49,999 bases of DNA from Streptomyces albipurpureus. GTDB taxonomy: Bacteria > Actinomycetota > Actinomycetes > Streptomycetales > Streptomycetaceae. A program made the translations under genes and the position numbers. The notes below the pieces were generated by a model, which saw only the letters and a list, made by a program, of their open reading frames with translations, did no database searches and was not told where the DNA came from. Of the stretch, positions 24,417 through 32,575 are shown piece after piece. The stretch is taken from positions 5,193 through 55,191 of the forward strand of contig NZ_JAMQAW010000004.1 in the NCBI RefSeq assembly GCF_023701525.1, written 5' to 3'. The number at the start of each line of letters is the position of its first letter. Within the stretch, counting starts at the first letter, position 1.

Positions 24417-25886
24417 GTGACAGAGAAGTACGCGATGACCATCGCGTTCACCGCGCTGTTGATCTATCTCGCCTACCGGTCTTACCGGCGCATCAACAGC
24501 TACCAGGACTACAACCTGGCGGGGCGCAACACCGGCTTCTTCGCGCTCGTAGCCACCCTGGGCGCGGCCGAGTTCAACACCGCGACGCTGATCGGGGGTG
24601 CCTCGGTCGCCTATCTGTACGGCACCGTGGGGCTCTGGTACACGTCGTTCATCTTCGTCTTCGTCTTCAGCATCTACGCCCTGACGGTCGCCAAGCCCTA
24701 CCGGCGTCTGCAGATATCGACCATCGCCGAGTTCTTCGAGCGGCGCTTCCACGGCAGGGGAGCGGAGACCACCAGGGCGCTCGCGAGCGTCGTCACCCTG
24801 ACCTTCACCTGGATCGCGCCCGCGACCTATCTCGCCGGCCTCTCGGTGGTCGCGTCCGTACTGCTCGGTGTCGAGCCGCTGACCACGGTCATCGTGATCA
24901 CGTCTCTCTGCCTGGTCCTGTCCCTGGCCGGCGGCTTCATGACGGCCATCTCGTTCGACATCGTGGCCTACGTCATGATCCTCGTCTTCATACCGGTGAT
25001 CTTCTACATCGGATACTCGAACGCGGGCGGCTTCGGCGAGCTGAAGAAGGTCTTCGACCCCGAGTTCCTGTCCTTCGAACCCATCTGGGATCTGGAGAAC
25101 TTCGGCTTCGCCGCGATCCTGACGTGGTGCTTCCAGAACATCATGCTCTACGTCGCGGCCCCGTGGTACGGACAGCGAATCTTCTCCGCGCGCAACGAGC
25201 GCGTCGCCTACCGGGCGATGCTGGTCAACACAGTCCTGATCGTCGTGCTGTACGCGCTCGTGGCGACGGCCACCATGTTCAGCCGGGTGGTCATGCCCGA
25301 TCTCGACAAGCCCGAGGAGGCACTGCCGAGGCTGGTGCTGGAGTACACCCCGCCCATCATGCAGGGCCTGCTGCTGGTGACGCTGCTCCTCGTCGGCATC
25401 AGCACCATGGTGGCGATCTGGAACTCCGCGGTGTCGATCGTCGTCAACGACCTGCTCAAAAGGTATGTGTTCCGCGAGCGCAGCGACCAGTTCTATGTGA
25501 AGTCCAGCCGCATCGTCTTCCTGGTGCTCGGCATCTCGACCCTGGTGTTCGCCCTCACCTTCGTCGGCAACATCCTCCTCGTCCTCACCTACGTCTCCGT
25601 GTTCACCGCCCTGCTCGCCTTCCCGATCCTGGCGGGCCTGTACTGGAAGCGGTTCACCACGGAGGCGGCACTCGGCTCGCTGACCGTCGGCGTCGTGTAC
25701 GTCGTCATCGCACTGCTGGCTGACTTCCCCTACCACTTCGTCAGCCCCGTCGGCATCGCGCTCAGCGCCGTCGTCGGCACGATCATGACGCTGGCGGCAG
25801 GCCGGAAGGAAATCGACCCACGGGTGGAGCGGTTCTTCGCGACCGCCCACGGCAAGAAGGGAGAGCTGGAGCATGTCGAAGCCTGA
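24417..25886 (+). CDS. Sodium:solute symporter family protein (SSS)
   Basis: A 489-residue membrane protein with about thirteen spans. YRRINSYQDYNLAGRNTGFFALVATLGAAEFNTATLIGGASVAY is the characteristic first-loop and TM region of SSS carriers, whose AEFNTATLIGGAS part lines the Na+ and substrate path, and a later PWYGQRIFSARNERVAYRA is the usual conserved loop. GTG 24417 is chosen because membrane homology starts there; ATG 24435 is an alternative. The last 14 bases overlap the next gene, so the pair is co-translated. It likely imports the compound attacked by the amidohydrolase-like protein. Confidence 0.87.
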   Translation: MTEKYAMTIAFTALLIYLAYRSYRRINSYQDYNLAGRNTGFFALVATLGAAEFNTATLIGGASVAYLYGTVGLWYTSFIFVFVFSIYALTVAKPYRRLQISTIAEFFERRFHGRGAETTRALASVVTLTFTWIAPATYLAGLSVVASVLLGVEPLTTVIVITSLCLVLSLAGGFMTAISFDIVAYVMILVFIPVIFYIGYSNAGGFGELKKVFDPEFLSFEPIWDLENFGFAAILTWCFQNIMLYVAAPWYGQRIFSARNERVAYRAMLVNTVLIVVLYALVATATMFSRVVMPDLDKPEEALPRLVLEYTPPIMQGLLLVTLLLVGISTMVAIWNSAVSIVVNDLLKRYVFRERSDQFYVKSSRIVFLVLGISTLVFALTFVGNILLVLTYVSVFTALLAFPILAGLYWKRFTTEAALGSLTVGVVYVVIALLADFPYHFVSPVGIALSAVVGTIMTLAAGRKEIDPRVERFFATAHGKKGELEHVEA

Positions 25887-28155
25887 CCAGGCCTACCTCC
25901 GGCTGAACGAGAACAGCGACATCCTCAACATCACCGGATACGCCGACCGCTGGAGCACGCGCCCCGGTGAACCGGTCACCTTCCACATCAGCACCAACCG
26001 CGCCGAGTACCGGGCCGACATCGTGGAACTACTCGGGGGGATGACCGACCCGCGGTCGACCGACCTCCCGGTGCGGGAGGTCGGGGCGGACTGCGACGGC
26101 GTCCACCCGGGCACCGTCCAGCACACCGACACCGGTTCGTACGCCACGCTGCCGCTTCCGGAACACTGGCTCGCCGGCGGTGCCTTCACCGTTCAGCTGC
26201 GCTTCCTGCCCACCATGCCGCAGGCCACCCACGAGCAGGTTCTCTTCCACTCCGGCGAGTCCGGAGACGGAGACGGTCAAGGGCACTCGGTCAAGCTGGC
26301 CATCGACACCGACGGCAGGCTCACCCTCACCCTCCGCGGCGCGTTGGGCGAAGTCCGTCTCGTCTCCGACGTGGAACTGCGATCCGGCTGCTGGTTCTTC
26401 GTGAGCGCGGACCACGACGGGTCGACCGGCCGGGCGCGGCTGTACGTCGCCCAGACAAGCGGCTGGCAGCGACGGGCCCAGCGCGACATCGCCGAAGCGT
26501 CCCCCGCACCGGACCTCACCGGAGTCCGGGCGGCTCGGACGTACCTGGCCGCGGCGCCGACCCTGATCGACGGTCGGCCTTACCTGGACAGCCACTTCAA
26601 CGGCAAGATCGAGAACCCGCGCTGCTACGGCCGCGCGCTGGACCTGACCGAGGTGGAAGCCGCCGGGAACGGCGGGAAGGTCCGGCCGACATCCCTGGTA
26701 GCCGACTACGACCTCGGCCAGGACTTCTCGTCGGGCCGGCTGCACGACCTCTCGGGGAACAACCTGCACGGCACCCTGCACCAGGCACCGCAGCGCGGGG
26801 TGACCAGCAGTGGTTGGAACGGACGGCACACGGACTTCCACTCCGCGCCCGCGCACTACGCGGCGGTCCACTTCCACGAGGACGACATCGAGGACTCCGG
26901 ATGGGAGCCATCGCTGACCTGGACGGTACCGGCCGGTACTCCTCCCGGGGCCTACGCTCTGCGGCTGCGGGCCGGCGAGGAGGTGGACTACGTCCCGTTC
27001 TTCGTCCGCCGCCCGGAGAACAGCCGCGCGAAGGTCCTCTTCCTCGTGCCGAGCTTCACCTACCAGGCATACGCGAACGAGCGGCTGTTCGAGTCCGGTC
27101 TGCAAGAGGACTTCATGGTCCACGACATGGCACTCGCACCCCAGGACGAGTTCATCGTGCGCCACGACGAGGTCGGGAAGTCGCTGTACGACACGCATAC
27201 GGACGGCAGCGGTGTCGCCTACTCATCCCGGCTCCGCCCCGTGCTGAACCTCCGCCCGCACTACCACAACTGGCTGTCCGGCCACGTCCGGCACCTCGCG
27301 GCGGACCTGTTCATCCTCGGATGGCTGCGCTCCCTGGGCGAGGACTACGACTTCGACATAGCTCTCGACGAAGACCTGCACCGCGAGGGCCCCGCCCTGC
27401 TCGCGCGGTACGACACCCTTGTGACGGGCTCCCACCCGGAGTACTGGACACGGGACATGATGGACTCGCTGACCGCGTACCTGGGTGACGGCGGGCGGCT
27501 CATGTACCTGGGCGGCAACGGCTTCTACTGGGTCACCAGCGTCTTCGAGGACCGACCGCACCTCATCGAGGTCCGGCGGGGCAACTCGGGAACCAGGTGC
27601 TGGGACTCGCCCCCCGGCGAACTGGTGCACAGTGCCAGCGGCGACCACGGCGGCCTGTGGCGCTTCAACGGATACGTGCCGCAGCAGCTGGTGGGTGTGG
27701 GCATGGCCGCGCAGGGCTGGGGCGAGGCCGCAGGATACCGACGGCTGGACGACAGCCATGACGAGTCCGTCGCCTTCATCTTCGACGGCATCGCGGCGGA
27801 CGAGGTGATCGGAGACTTCGGCTATGTGCTGGGCGGCGCAGCCGGCGACGAAGTCGACCGGTTCGGCTTCGACCTGGGGACACCCTCGAACGCCCTGCGC
27901 CTGGCCACGTCGACCGGGTTGGACGACCGCTACCAGATCACCCAGGAGGAGCTGCTGATGACCGCGCCGGGCCAGGGCGGCACGGAGAACGAGCTGGTGC
28001 GCTCAGATCTGACCTACTTCGAGATCGACGGAGGCGGCGCCGTCTTCTCCACCGGATCGATCTGCTGGGCGGGCAGCCTCGCGTGGAACGGATTCGACAA
28101 CAACGTGGCCCGGATCACCCGCAATGTGCTGGCGAAGTTCACGCAGAACGAGTAA
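25873..28155 (+). CDS. N,N-dimethylformamidase large (beta) subunit-like protein
   Basis: A 760-residue protein, almost the length I recall for Paracoccus DMFase large subunit. Residues ~60-260 look like a concanavalin/LamG-type beta sandwich (LRFLPTMPQATHEQVLFHSG, LDSHFNGKIENPRCYGRALD). The rest carries VLFLVPSFTYQAYANERL, SLYDTHTDGSGV, LNLRPHYHNWLSG, and VTGSHPEYWTRDM. The mononuclear-iron ligands described for DMFase are two Tyr and one Glu; Tyr400, Tyr439, Glu523 and the nearby His521 fall at matching places (from memory Tyr399, Tyr440, Glu521, His519). No gene for the ~130-residue small subunit is nearby. Predicted amide-bond hydrolase of unknown substrate. Confidence 0.8.
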   Translation: MSKPDQAYLRLNENSDILNITGYADRWSTRPGEPVTFHISTNRAEYRADIVELLGGMTDPRSTDLPVREVGADCDGVHPGTVQHTDTGSYATLPLPEHWLAGGAFTVQLRFLPTMPQATHEQVLFHSGESGDGDGQGHSVKLAIDTDGRLTLTLRGALGEVRLVSDVELRSGCWFFVSADHDGSTGRARLYVAQTSGWQRRAQRDIAEASPAPDLTGVRAARTYLAAAPTLIDGRPYLDSHFNGKIENPRCYGRALDLTEVEAAGNGGKVRPTSLVADYDLGQDFSSGRLHDLSGNNLHGTLHQAPQRGVTSSGWNGRHTDFHSAPAHYAAVHFHEDDIEDSGWEPSLTWTVPAGTPPGAYALRLRAGEEVDYVPFFVRRPENSRAKVLFLVPSFTYQAYANERLFESGLQEDFMVHDMALAPQDEFIVRHDEVGKSLYDTHTDGSGVAYSSRLRPVLNLRPHYHNWLSGHVRHLAADLFILGWLRSLGEDYDFDIALDEDLHREGPALLARYDTLVTGSHPEYWTRDMMDSLTAYLGDGGRLMYLGGNGFYWVTSVFEDRPHLIEVRRGNSGTRCWDSPPGELVHSASGDHGGLWRFNGYVPQQLVGVGMAAQGWGEAAGYRRLDDSHDESVAFIFDGIAADEVIGDFGYVLGGAAGDEVDRFGFDLGTPSNALRLATSTGLDDRYQITQEELLMTAPGQGGTENELVRSDLTYFEIDGGGAVFSTGSICWAGSLAWNGFDNNVARITRNVLAKFTQNE

Positions 28156-28290
28156 CCGTGGCGAACCGCACGGCCCGTGCTGTCTACTGGGGTACGGGAC
28201 CACGCCCTCGGCAGACAGCGGGCCGGCCGACGCCCGCCCGGGCCACCAGTAGGCTCCTGGAGCGACGGTGGCCCGTGGCAGCCTCGGCCA
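28156..28290. other. Short spacer after the DMFase-like gene
   Basis: GC-rich spacer between the DMFase-like stop and the methyltransferase-tail relic. No hairpin or gene recognised. Confidence 0.4.
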
Positions 28291-28530
28291 GGGAGGACGT
28301 CAGCGGGGTGGCTGACCATCCGCCACGGAAGGGGACGGTCGTCCCGTCGCGGGCGATGGTGACCTGGAGGCCGTACGCGGCAGTTCGCCACGGCTGCTGA
28401 GCCGGCCGCGGATGTCGTCCAGGGTGTCCCACAGGCTGCTGGGCCACCCTGGCGAACGGTCGGCGCCCGACGGCGACCGTCCGCGTCGGCCCTGGCCCAG
28501 GAGCCGTCGGGGTGCGCCATCCACGCGGCG
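28291..28530 (-). pseudogene. C-terminal relic of a methyltransferase-like protein, frameshifted
   Basis: On the minus strand three frames join into one coherent tail: PDGSWARA, then APTVRQGGP; SSLWDTLDDIRGRL; and AYGLQVTIARDGTTVPF, then RGGWSAT. The pieces abut with one frame change after each. The order recalls the tail of actinobacterial O-methyltransferases (a QGGP-x-x-LWD motif followed by a YG-L-V-T segment), but I name the family only tentatively. The N-terminal catalytic part is absent. Clearly not functional. Confidence 0.5.
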
Positions 28531-28796
28531 CTCCCGCCGCCGTCGCGGCGTTGGACGCCGGATTGGCAGAAGGCCCCGACAAGTGCGCGTGAGATACGGC
28601 GAGTACCCCCCGCCCCGGCGCTCTGACCGAAAAGGGGTCCGAGCGTCAGGCGACGGTGCGGGGATCATTCCCGATGGAGAATGTCCGGCGACGGTGATGC
28701 GTCGTACGGTCGGATGTCGGCGAATCGAACGCGGCCGGGGATCGTACTCTCGGCCTTCGCTGTCGACGGTCAGCCACACGACTTCAGGAGGACACC
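28531..28796. other. Spacer before the cupin gene
   Basis: About 265 bp. Only the AGGAGG at 28786-28791, belonging to the cupin gene, is recognisable. Confidence 0.4.
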
Positions 28797-28844
28797 GTAC
28801 TCACGGCACAGTACTGGATCGACGCCCTCGGCCTGGAATCCCAT

Positions 28845-29327
28845 GTGGAGGGCGGATACTTCCGTCGGACCTTCCAAGCGGACCACCGCCCCCGCACCCG
28901 TACACCCGGCGGTGACCGCTACACCATGACCTCCATCCACTACCTGCTCACCCACTGGTCACCGATCGGACACTGGCATCTGAACCGGTCCGACATCATC
29001 CACTTCCACCACCACGGCGAACCCGTCACCTACCACCTCCTCCACCCCGACGGCCGTCACAGCACCGTCGTCCTGGGACAGGACCCCCGGCAAGGCCACA
29101 CCCTCGCCCTTGCCGTGCCCGGGGGCGTCTGGAAGGCCGCCCACCTCACCACCGGAGACCACGCCCTCATCAGCGAAGCAGTCGCACCCGGATTCGACTA
29201 CGCCGACCTGGCCCTCGGACAACCCGAGGAACTCGCAGCCCACTTCCCCGACCAAGCCGAACTCGTCCACCGCTACTGCCGACCGACCACACCGCACCCG
29301 ACCGACCACTCCGCCCCGCACCTCTGA
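28845..29327 (+). CDS. Cupin_5 (DUF985) family protein, start codon in doubt
   Basis: A single-domain cupin of about 160-177 residues. Family signs are HVEGGYFRRTFQA, TSIHYLL, GHWHLNRSDIIHFHHHGEPVTYHLL (metal-binding His cluster) and TTGDHALISEAVAPGFDY. Homology begins upstream of the first legal start (GTG 28845): the frame from 28797 reads TAQYWIDALGLES before it. A good AGGAGG at 28786-28791 points to 28797, where the codon is GTA, not GTG. The original start may have mutated, leaving an N-terminally shortened or silent gene. Function of the family is poorly defined. Confidence 0.7.
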   Translation: MEGGYFRRTFQADHRPRTRTPGGDRYTMTSIHYLLTHWSPIGHWHLNRSDIIHFHHHGEPVTYHLLHPDGRHSTVVLGQDPRQGHTLALAVPGGVWKAAHLTTGDHALISEAVAPGFDYADLALGQPEELAAHFPDQAELVHRYCRPTTPHPTDHSAPHL

Positions 29328-29363
29328 CGCGAAGACCTTCACCACCGGGGTGCTGCACAGTCA

Positions 29364-29393
29364 GCCCCGGTATCCGCAACGTGATACCGGGGC
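29364..29393 (+). terminator. Perfect hairpin after the cupin gene
   Basis: An 11-bp perfect stem (GCCCCGGTATC / GATACCGGGGC) with an 8-nt loop, 37 bases after the cupin stop. It is a convincing intrinsic terminator shape without a T run. Confidence 0.75.
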
Positions 29394-29574
29394 GAAGACT
29401 CGTCCGGTGAACTCGTCCACCAGTGACTGAACTTGCCGTTCACTGTCCAGGCGTCGAACGAGGCCCGAACCCGGTCAGCGTCCTCCCTGCGCGCCGGGCG
29501 GGTGAGAGCGGGCCTGTGGTCATCGGTGTGCCGCACGGCGAGGCTGCTTCACGTGGTGGATCACACACCTATTT

Positions 29575-29588
29575 TTGAACGCGTTCAA
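29575..29588. promoter_or_regulatory. Perfect 14-bp palindrome TTGAACGCGTTCAA
   Basis: A perfect dyad in an AT-rich promoter-like stretch, 44 bases before the TIGR01777 epimerase ATG. The form is typical of a TetR/MarR-type operator. No regulator gene is adjacent. Confidence 0.65.
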
Positions 29589-29631
29589 GTATTTTGGTCT
29601 AGGCTCGCCCTGAGACAAGGGAGGGTCGCCG

Positions 29632-30600
29632 ATGAAGATTGTGATTCCTGGTGGGACCGGACAGGTCGGCGCGGTCCTGAAGCGCGCACTCGAAGCCGCC
29701 GGCCACAAGGTCGTGATTCTCGCCAGACGTCCCGGGCGCGAGGGTGAGGTCCCCTGGGACGGGAAGACCCTGGGGCCATGGACGGCGGCGGTGGACGGCA
29801 GCGATGTCGTGATCAATCTGGCCGGCCGCACGGTGAGTTGCCGGTACACGGCGGCCAATCTGCGGGAGATGATGGACTCCCGGGTCGACTCCACCCTTGT
29901 CGTGGGCGCCGCGATCGCGGGCGCTGCCCGACCGCCCAGGGTCTGGCTTCAGATGAGCACCGCCACGGTGTACGCGCACCGCTTCGACGCCCCCAACGAC
30001 GAGGCCACCGGTGTGATCGGCGGCACCGAAACGGGCGTGCCGGACTACTGGGCGTACAGCGTCGAGATCGCCAAGGCCTGGGAACTGGCTCAGCAGCAGG
30101 CCGAGACGCCGGCCACGCGCAAGGTCGCCCTGCGCTCGGCCATGGTGATGAGCCCGGATGCCGGCGGGGTCTTCGCCGTCCTGCTGGGACTGACCCGCCT
30201 GGGTCTCGGCGGGCCGGTCGCCGGGGGAGCGCAGTACGTGTCATGGATCCACGAACACGACTTCGTGCGCGCGGTGGAGTTCCTGATGGACCGGGAGGAC
30301 ATCGCGGGGCCGGTGAACCTGGCGGCCCCCCATCCCCTGCCGCAGCGCGCTTTCATGCGCGCCCTGCGCTCCGCGTGGGGTGTACCGGTGGGTCTCCCCG
30401 CGACCAAGTGGATGGCCGAGGTCGGCGCGTACGCTCTGCGTTCCGACACCGAACTGCTGCTGAAGAGCCGCCGCGTCGTCCCGGGCCGACTGGCCCAGGA
30501 AGGCTTCGACTTTCGGTACCCCAAGTGGCCGCAGGCCGCCGACGAACTGGTGCACCGGGTACGCAAACGGGTCGGGGGCCGTTCCCCAGCACATCCGTGA
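29632..30600 (+). CDS. TIGR01777 family NAD-dependent epimerase/oxidoreductase
   Basis: A 322-residue extended-SDR protein. The nucleotide site is KIVIPGGTGQVGAVLKRAL at the very start, followed by DVVINLAGRTVSCRYT, a signature of the TIGR01777 (YfcH-like) family, and the characteristic C-terminal DUF1731 segment (RVVPGRLAQEGFDFRYP). AGGG and GAT-ATG spacing support ATG 29632. The palindrome upstream suggests tight control. The biochemical role of the family is unknown. Confidence 0.9.
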   Translation: MKIVIPGGTGQVGAVLKRALEAAGHKVVILARRPGREGEVPWDGKTLGPWTAAVDGSDVVINLAGRTVSCRYTAANLREMMDSRVDSTLVVGAAIAGAARPPRVWLQMSTATVYAHRFDAPNDEATGVIGGTETGVPDYWAYSVEIAKAWELAQQQAETPATRKVALRSAMVMSPDAGGVFAVLLGLTRLGLGGPVAGGAQYVSWIHEHDFVRAVEFLMDREDIAGPVNLAAPHPLPQRAFMRALRSAWGVPVGLPATKWMAEVGAYALRSDTELLLKSRRVVPGRLAQEGFDFRYPKWPQAADELVHRVRKRVGGRSPAHP

Positions 30601-30774
30601 ACAGATCTGGGACGCTGGCCGAGCTGGCCGCCCCGTCGGGCCCTGGCCAGCCTGTGCAACCCGGTCATCGGAGCCCTCCGCCTGGCCGAATGCACCAGCC
30701 ACCACGCGTGCAACGCCCCCTCCCCGTGGCCAGCCTCACCATCATGTGACCAAGCCGGACCGACAGGATAGGAC

Positions 30775-31440
30775 GGAATCGTCGTCGCGTCGCTGGTCGC
30801 ACCGATGCCGAGTGCCACCGAACTGCCGACGAACAGGCGCACCGGCCCTTGGGCCACTTCTCCGTCGAGCGCCGCACGGCCTTGGGGACCGTGGCTGAAC
30901 CGGAATCCGTACCGATCGGTGTTCAACACATCCGAGCGGTAGTCCGCGTGGTTGAAGTACATCGGATACCGCAGATAGCGGGTGTGCCCGCGGTTGTCGA
31001 AATCGTCGTACTGCTTCATCTGCGGTGTCAGTTCATAGCGATGGAGTTCGATCCAGTCCTCGGGTGTTCGCCTGACACGTGCCTCGGCGGCCGCGTCCAA
31101 CTCCGACTCCAGCCTTCGGAGCCCGCTGGCGTGCACGATCGGCCACCAGGACTCGGGAGTCGGCAGGGACATGGGCGTGTCCTGGGCGGTGATCACCGCA
31201 TCGGTCACACCGGCCTTGTCGAGCAGATCGCGCAGGACATCCGGATCCTCGGTGCGCACCCACGGCAGATAGGTGCCCATCCCGGGCCGCTCGGTCTGAC
31301 ACGCCTCGAAGAAGACGGGCAGAACGGGCTCGAAGAGCCGCTTGCCGATGGTGGTGATGGCGAGCGTCCCACCAGGACGTACATACGACCAGAACGAGGC
31401 CAGCGTACGAGCCATGTCCTTCGCGAAGTAGATCCCCGCC
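30775..31440 (-). pseudogene. Chimeric relic: methyltransferase C-terminus joined to SGNH-hydrolase-like N-terminus
   Basis: The minus-strand frame first reads the C-terminal part of a class I SAM methyltransferase (GIYFAKDMARTL, SYVRPGGTLAITTIGKR, LPTPESWWPIVHASGLRRL), then from about 31080 changes to PEDWIELHRYELTP, QYDDFDNRGHTRYLRYPMYF and LFVGSSVALGIGATSD, which looks like the start of an SGNH/GDSL-type hydrolase with its GSS block. The methyltransferase lacks its N-terminus at ~31440, just before the alcohol dehydrogenase, and the hydrolase stops resembling anything past ~30775. Both ends and the join look like deletion points. Confidence 0.6.
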
Positions 31441-31475
31441 CGCCGTCCTGCGGAAGGGCGGTGGGGTCAGTCGGC

Positions 31476-32553
31476 TCAGGCGATGTCGATGATGGTGCGC
31501 AGTGCCTCGCCGGTGTGCATCTGGCGGATCGCCTCGTTGATGTCCGTGAGCGGGACATGATGCGTGATCATCGACTCAAGGTCTATCCGGCCCGCGCGCC
31601 AGAGGTCGATGATGGTGGCGTAGGTGCGGCGGATGTCGTCTCCGCCGTAGAAGGAGGGGAGGATCTTCTTCTCGTTGAGGACCAACTCCGCCATGCTGAT
31701 GTCGGTCAGATCGGTACGGGAGCCCGCGCCGACCAGACAGACGGTGCCACCGAGACGCGTGGCGTCATACGCGGCGCGCAGGGTGCCCGCCTTGCCGACC
31801 GCCTCGAAGGCGTAGTCGAAACCGAATCCACCGGTGACCCTCTTGGTGGTCGCCGCCAGTTCGTCCGGAGCGACCGCCTCGGACGCGCCGAACCGCATGG
31901 CCGCTTCGCGGCGGCTTTCGGTCGGGTCGACCGCGATGATCCGGGCGGCTCCGGCGACGTTCGCGCCCTGGAGGATGCTGATGCCCACACCCCCGAGGCC
32001 GATCACCACGACCGATGATCCGGGCCGTACCTTGGCGGTGTTGAGCGCTGCGCCGATTCCGGTGGTGACGCCGCAACCGATCAGAGCGGCGATGTCGTAG
32101 GGCACATCGTCGGGGATCGGGATGGCAGCGTACGCGGCGATGACGGTCTCCTCGGCGAACGTACCGGCACCGAGCATGCCGGGGAGGACTGTCTCGTTGC
32201 TGCGGAAGTTGGGGTTGCCCAGGTTTCGGTATCCGCTGCGGCACAGATGGCCGTCACCCGCCTTGCAGGAGGGGCATTCATCGCAGGGGGGGCATCCAGC
32301 AGACGATGACACGGTCGCCCACTCCGACGTGGGTGACGCCCTCGCCGACCTCCACGACCTCGCCCGCACCCTCGTGGCCGGGGATGAAGGGCGCGGGGTG
32401 CGCGAGCACCCCGCTCATGGCGGACAGATCGGAGTGGCACAGGCCGGCCTTGTGCATCTTGACCCGGACCCGACCGGGCCCGAAGGAGACGGTGTCGACA
32501 TCGACGACATCCAGGGTCTTGTCGCCGGTCTGGTGGAGTACCGCTGCGTGCAT
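31476..32553 (-). pseudogene. Zinc-dependent alcohol dehydrogenase with a single frameshift
   Basis: The ATG at 32553 (GAGGAG upstream on the minus strand) begins HAAVLHQTGDKTLDV and gives the N-terminal ~89 residues, including GLCHSD and GHEGAGEV, then runs into a stop after the C-run at 32286-32292 (seven C in the coding sense). Dropping one C restores WMPP-CDECPSCKAGDGHLC (structural zinc) and an unbroken GLGGVG Rossmann domain to the end, for 358 residues in all, a normal length. It may be a true mutation or a homopolymer sequencing error. If intact it would oxidise an alcohol to the aldehyde used by the neighbouring dehydrogenase, 22 bases upstream. Confidence 0.8.
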
Positions 32554-32575
32554 GGTGCTCTCCTCGTGAAGGGGG

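Noticed and set aside
24405..25874. 489-codon acidic minus-strand frame
   Set aside because: Antisense to the sodium symporter; no ribosome site, composition artefact.
30849..32018. 389-codon plus-strand frame
   Set aside because: Opposite to the methyltransferase/SGNH relic and the alcohol dehydrogenase, whose homology is on the minus strand.
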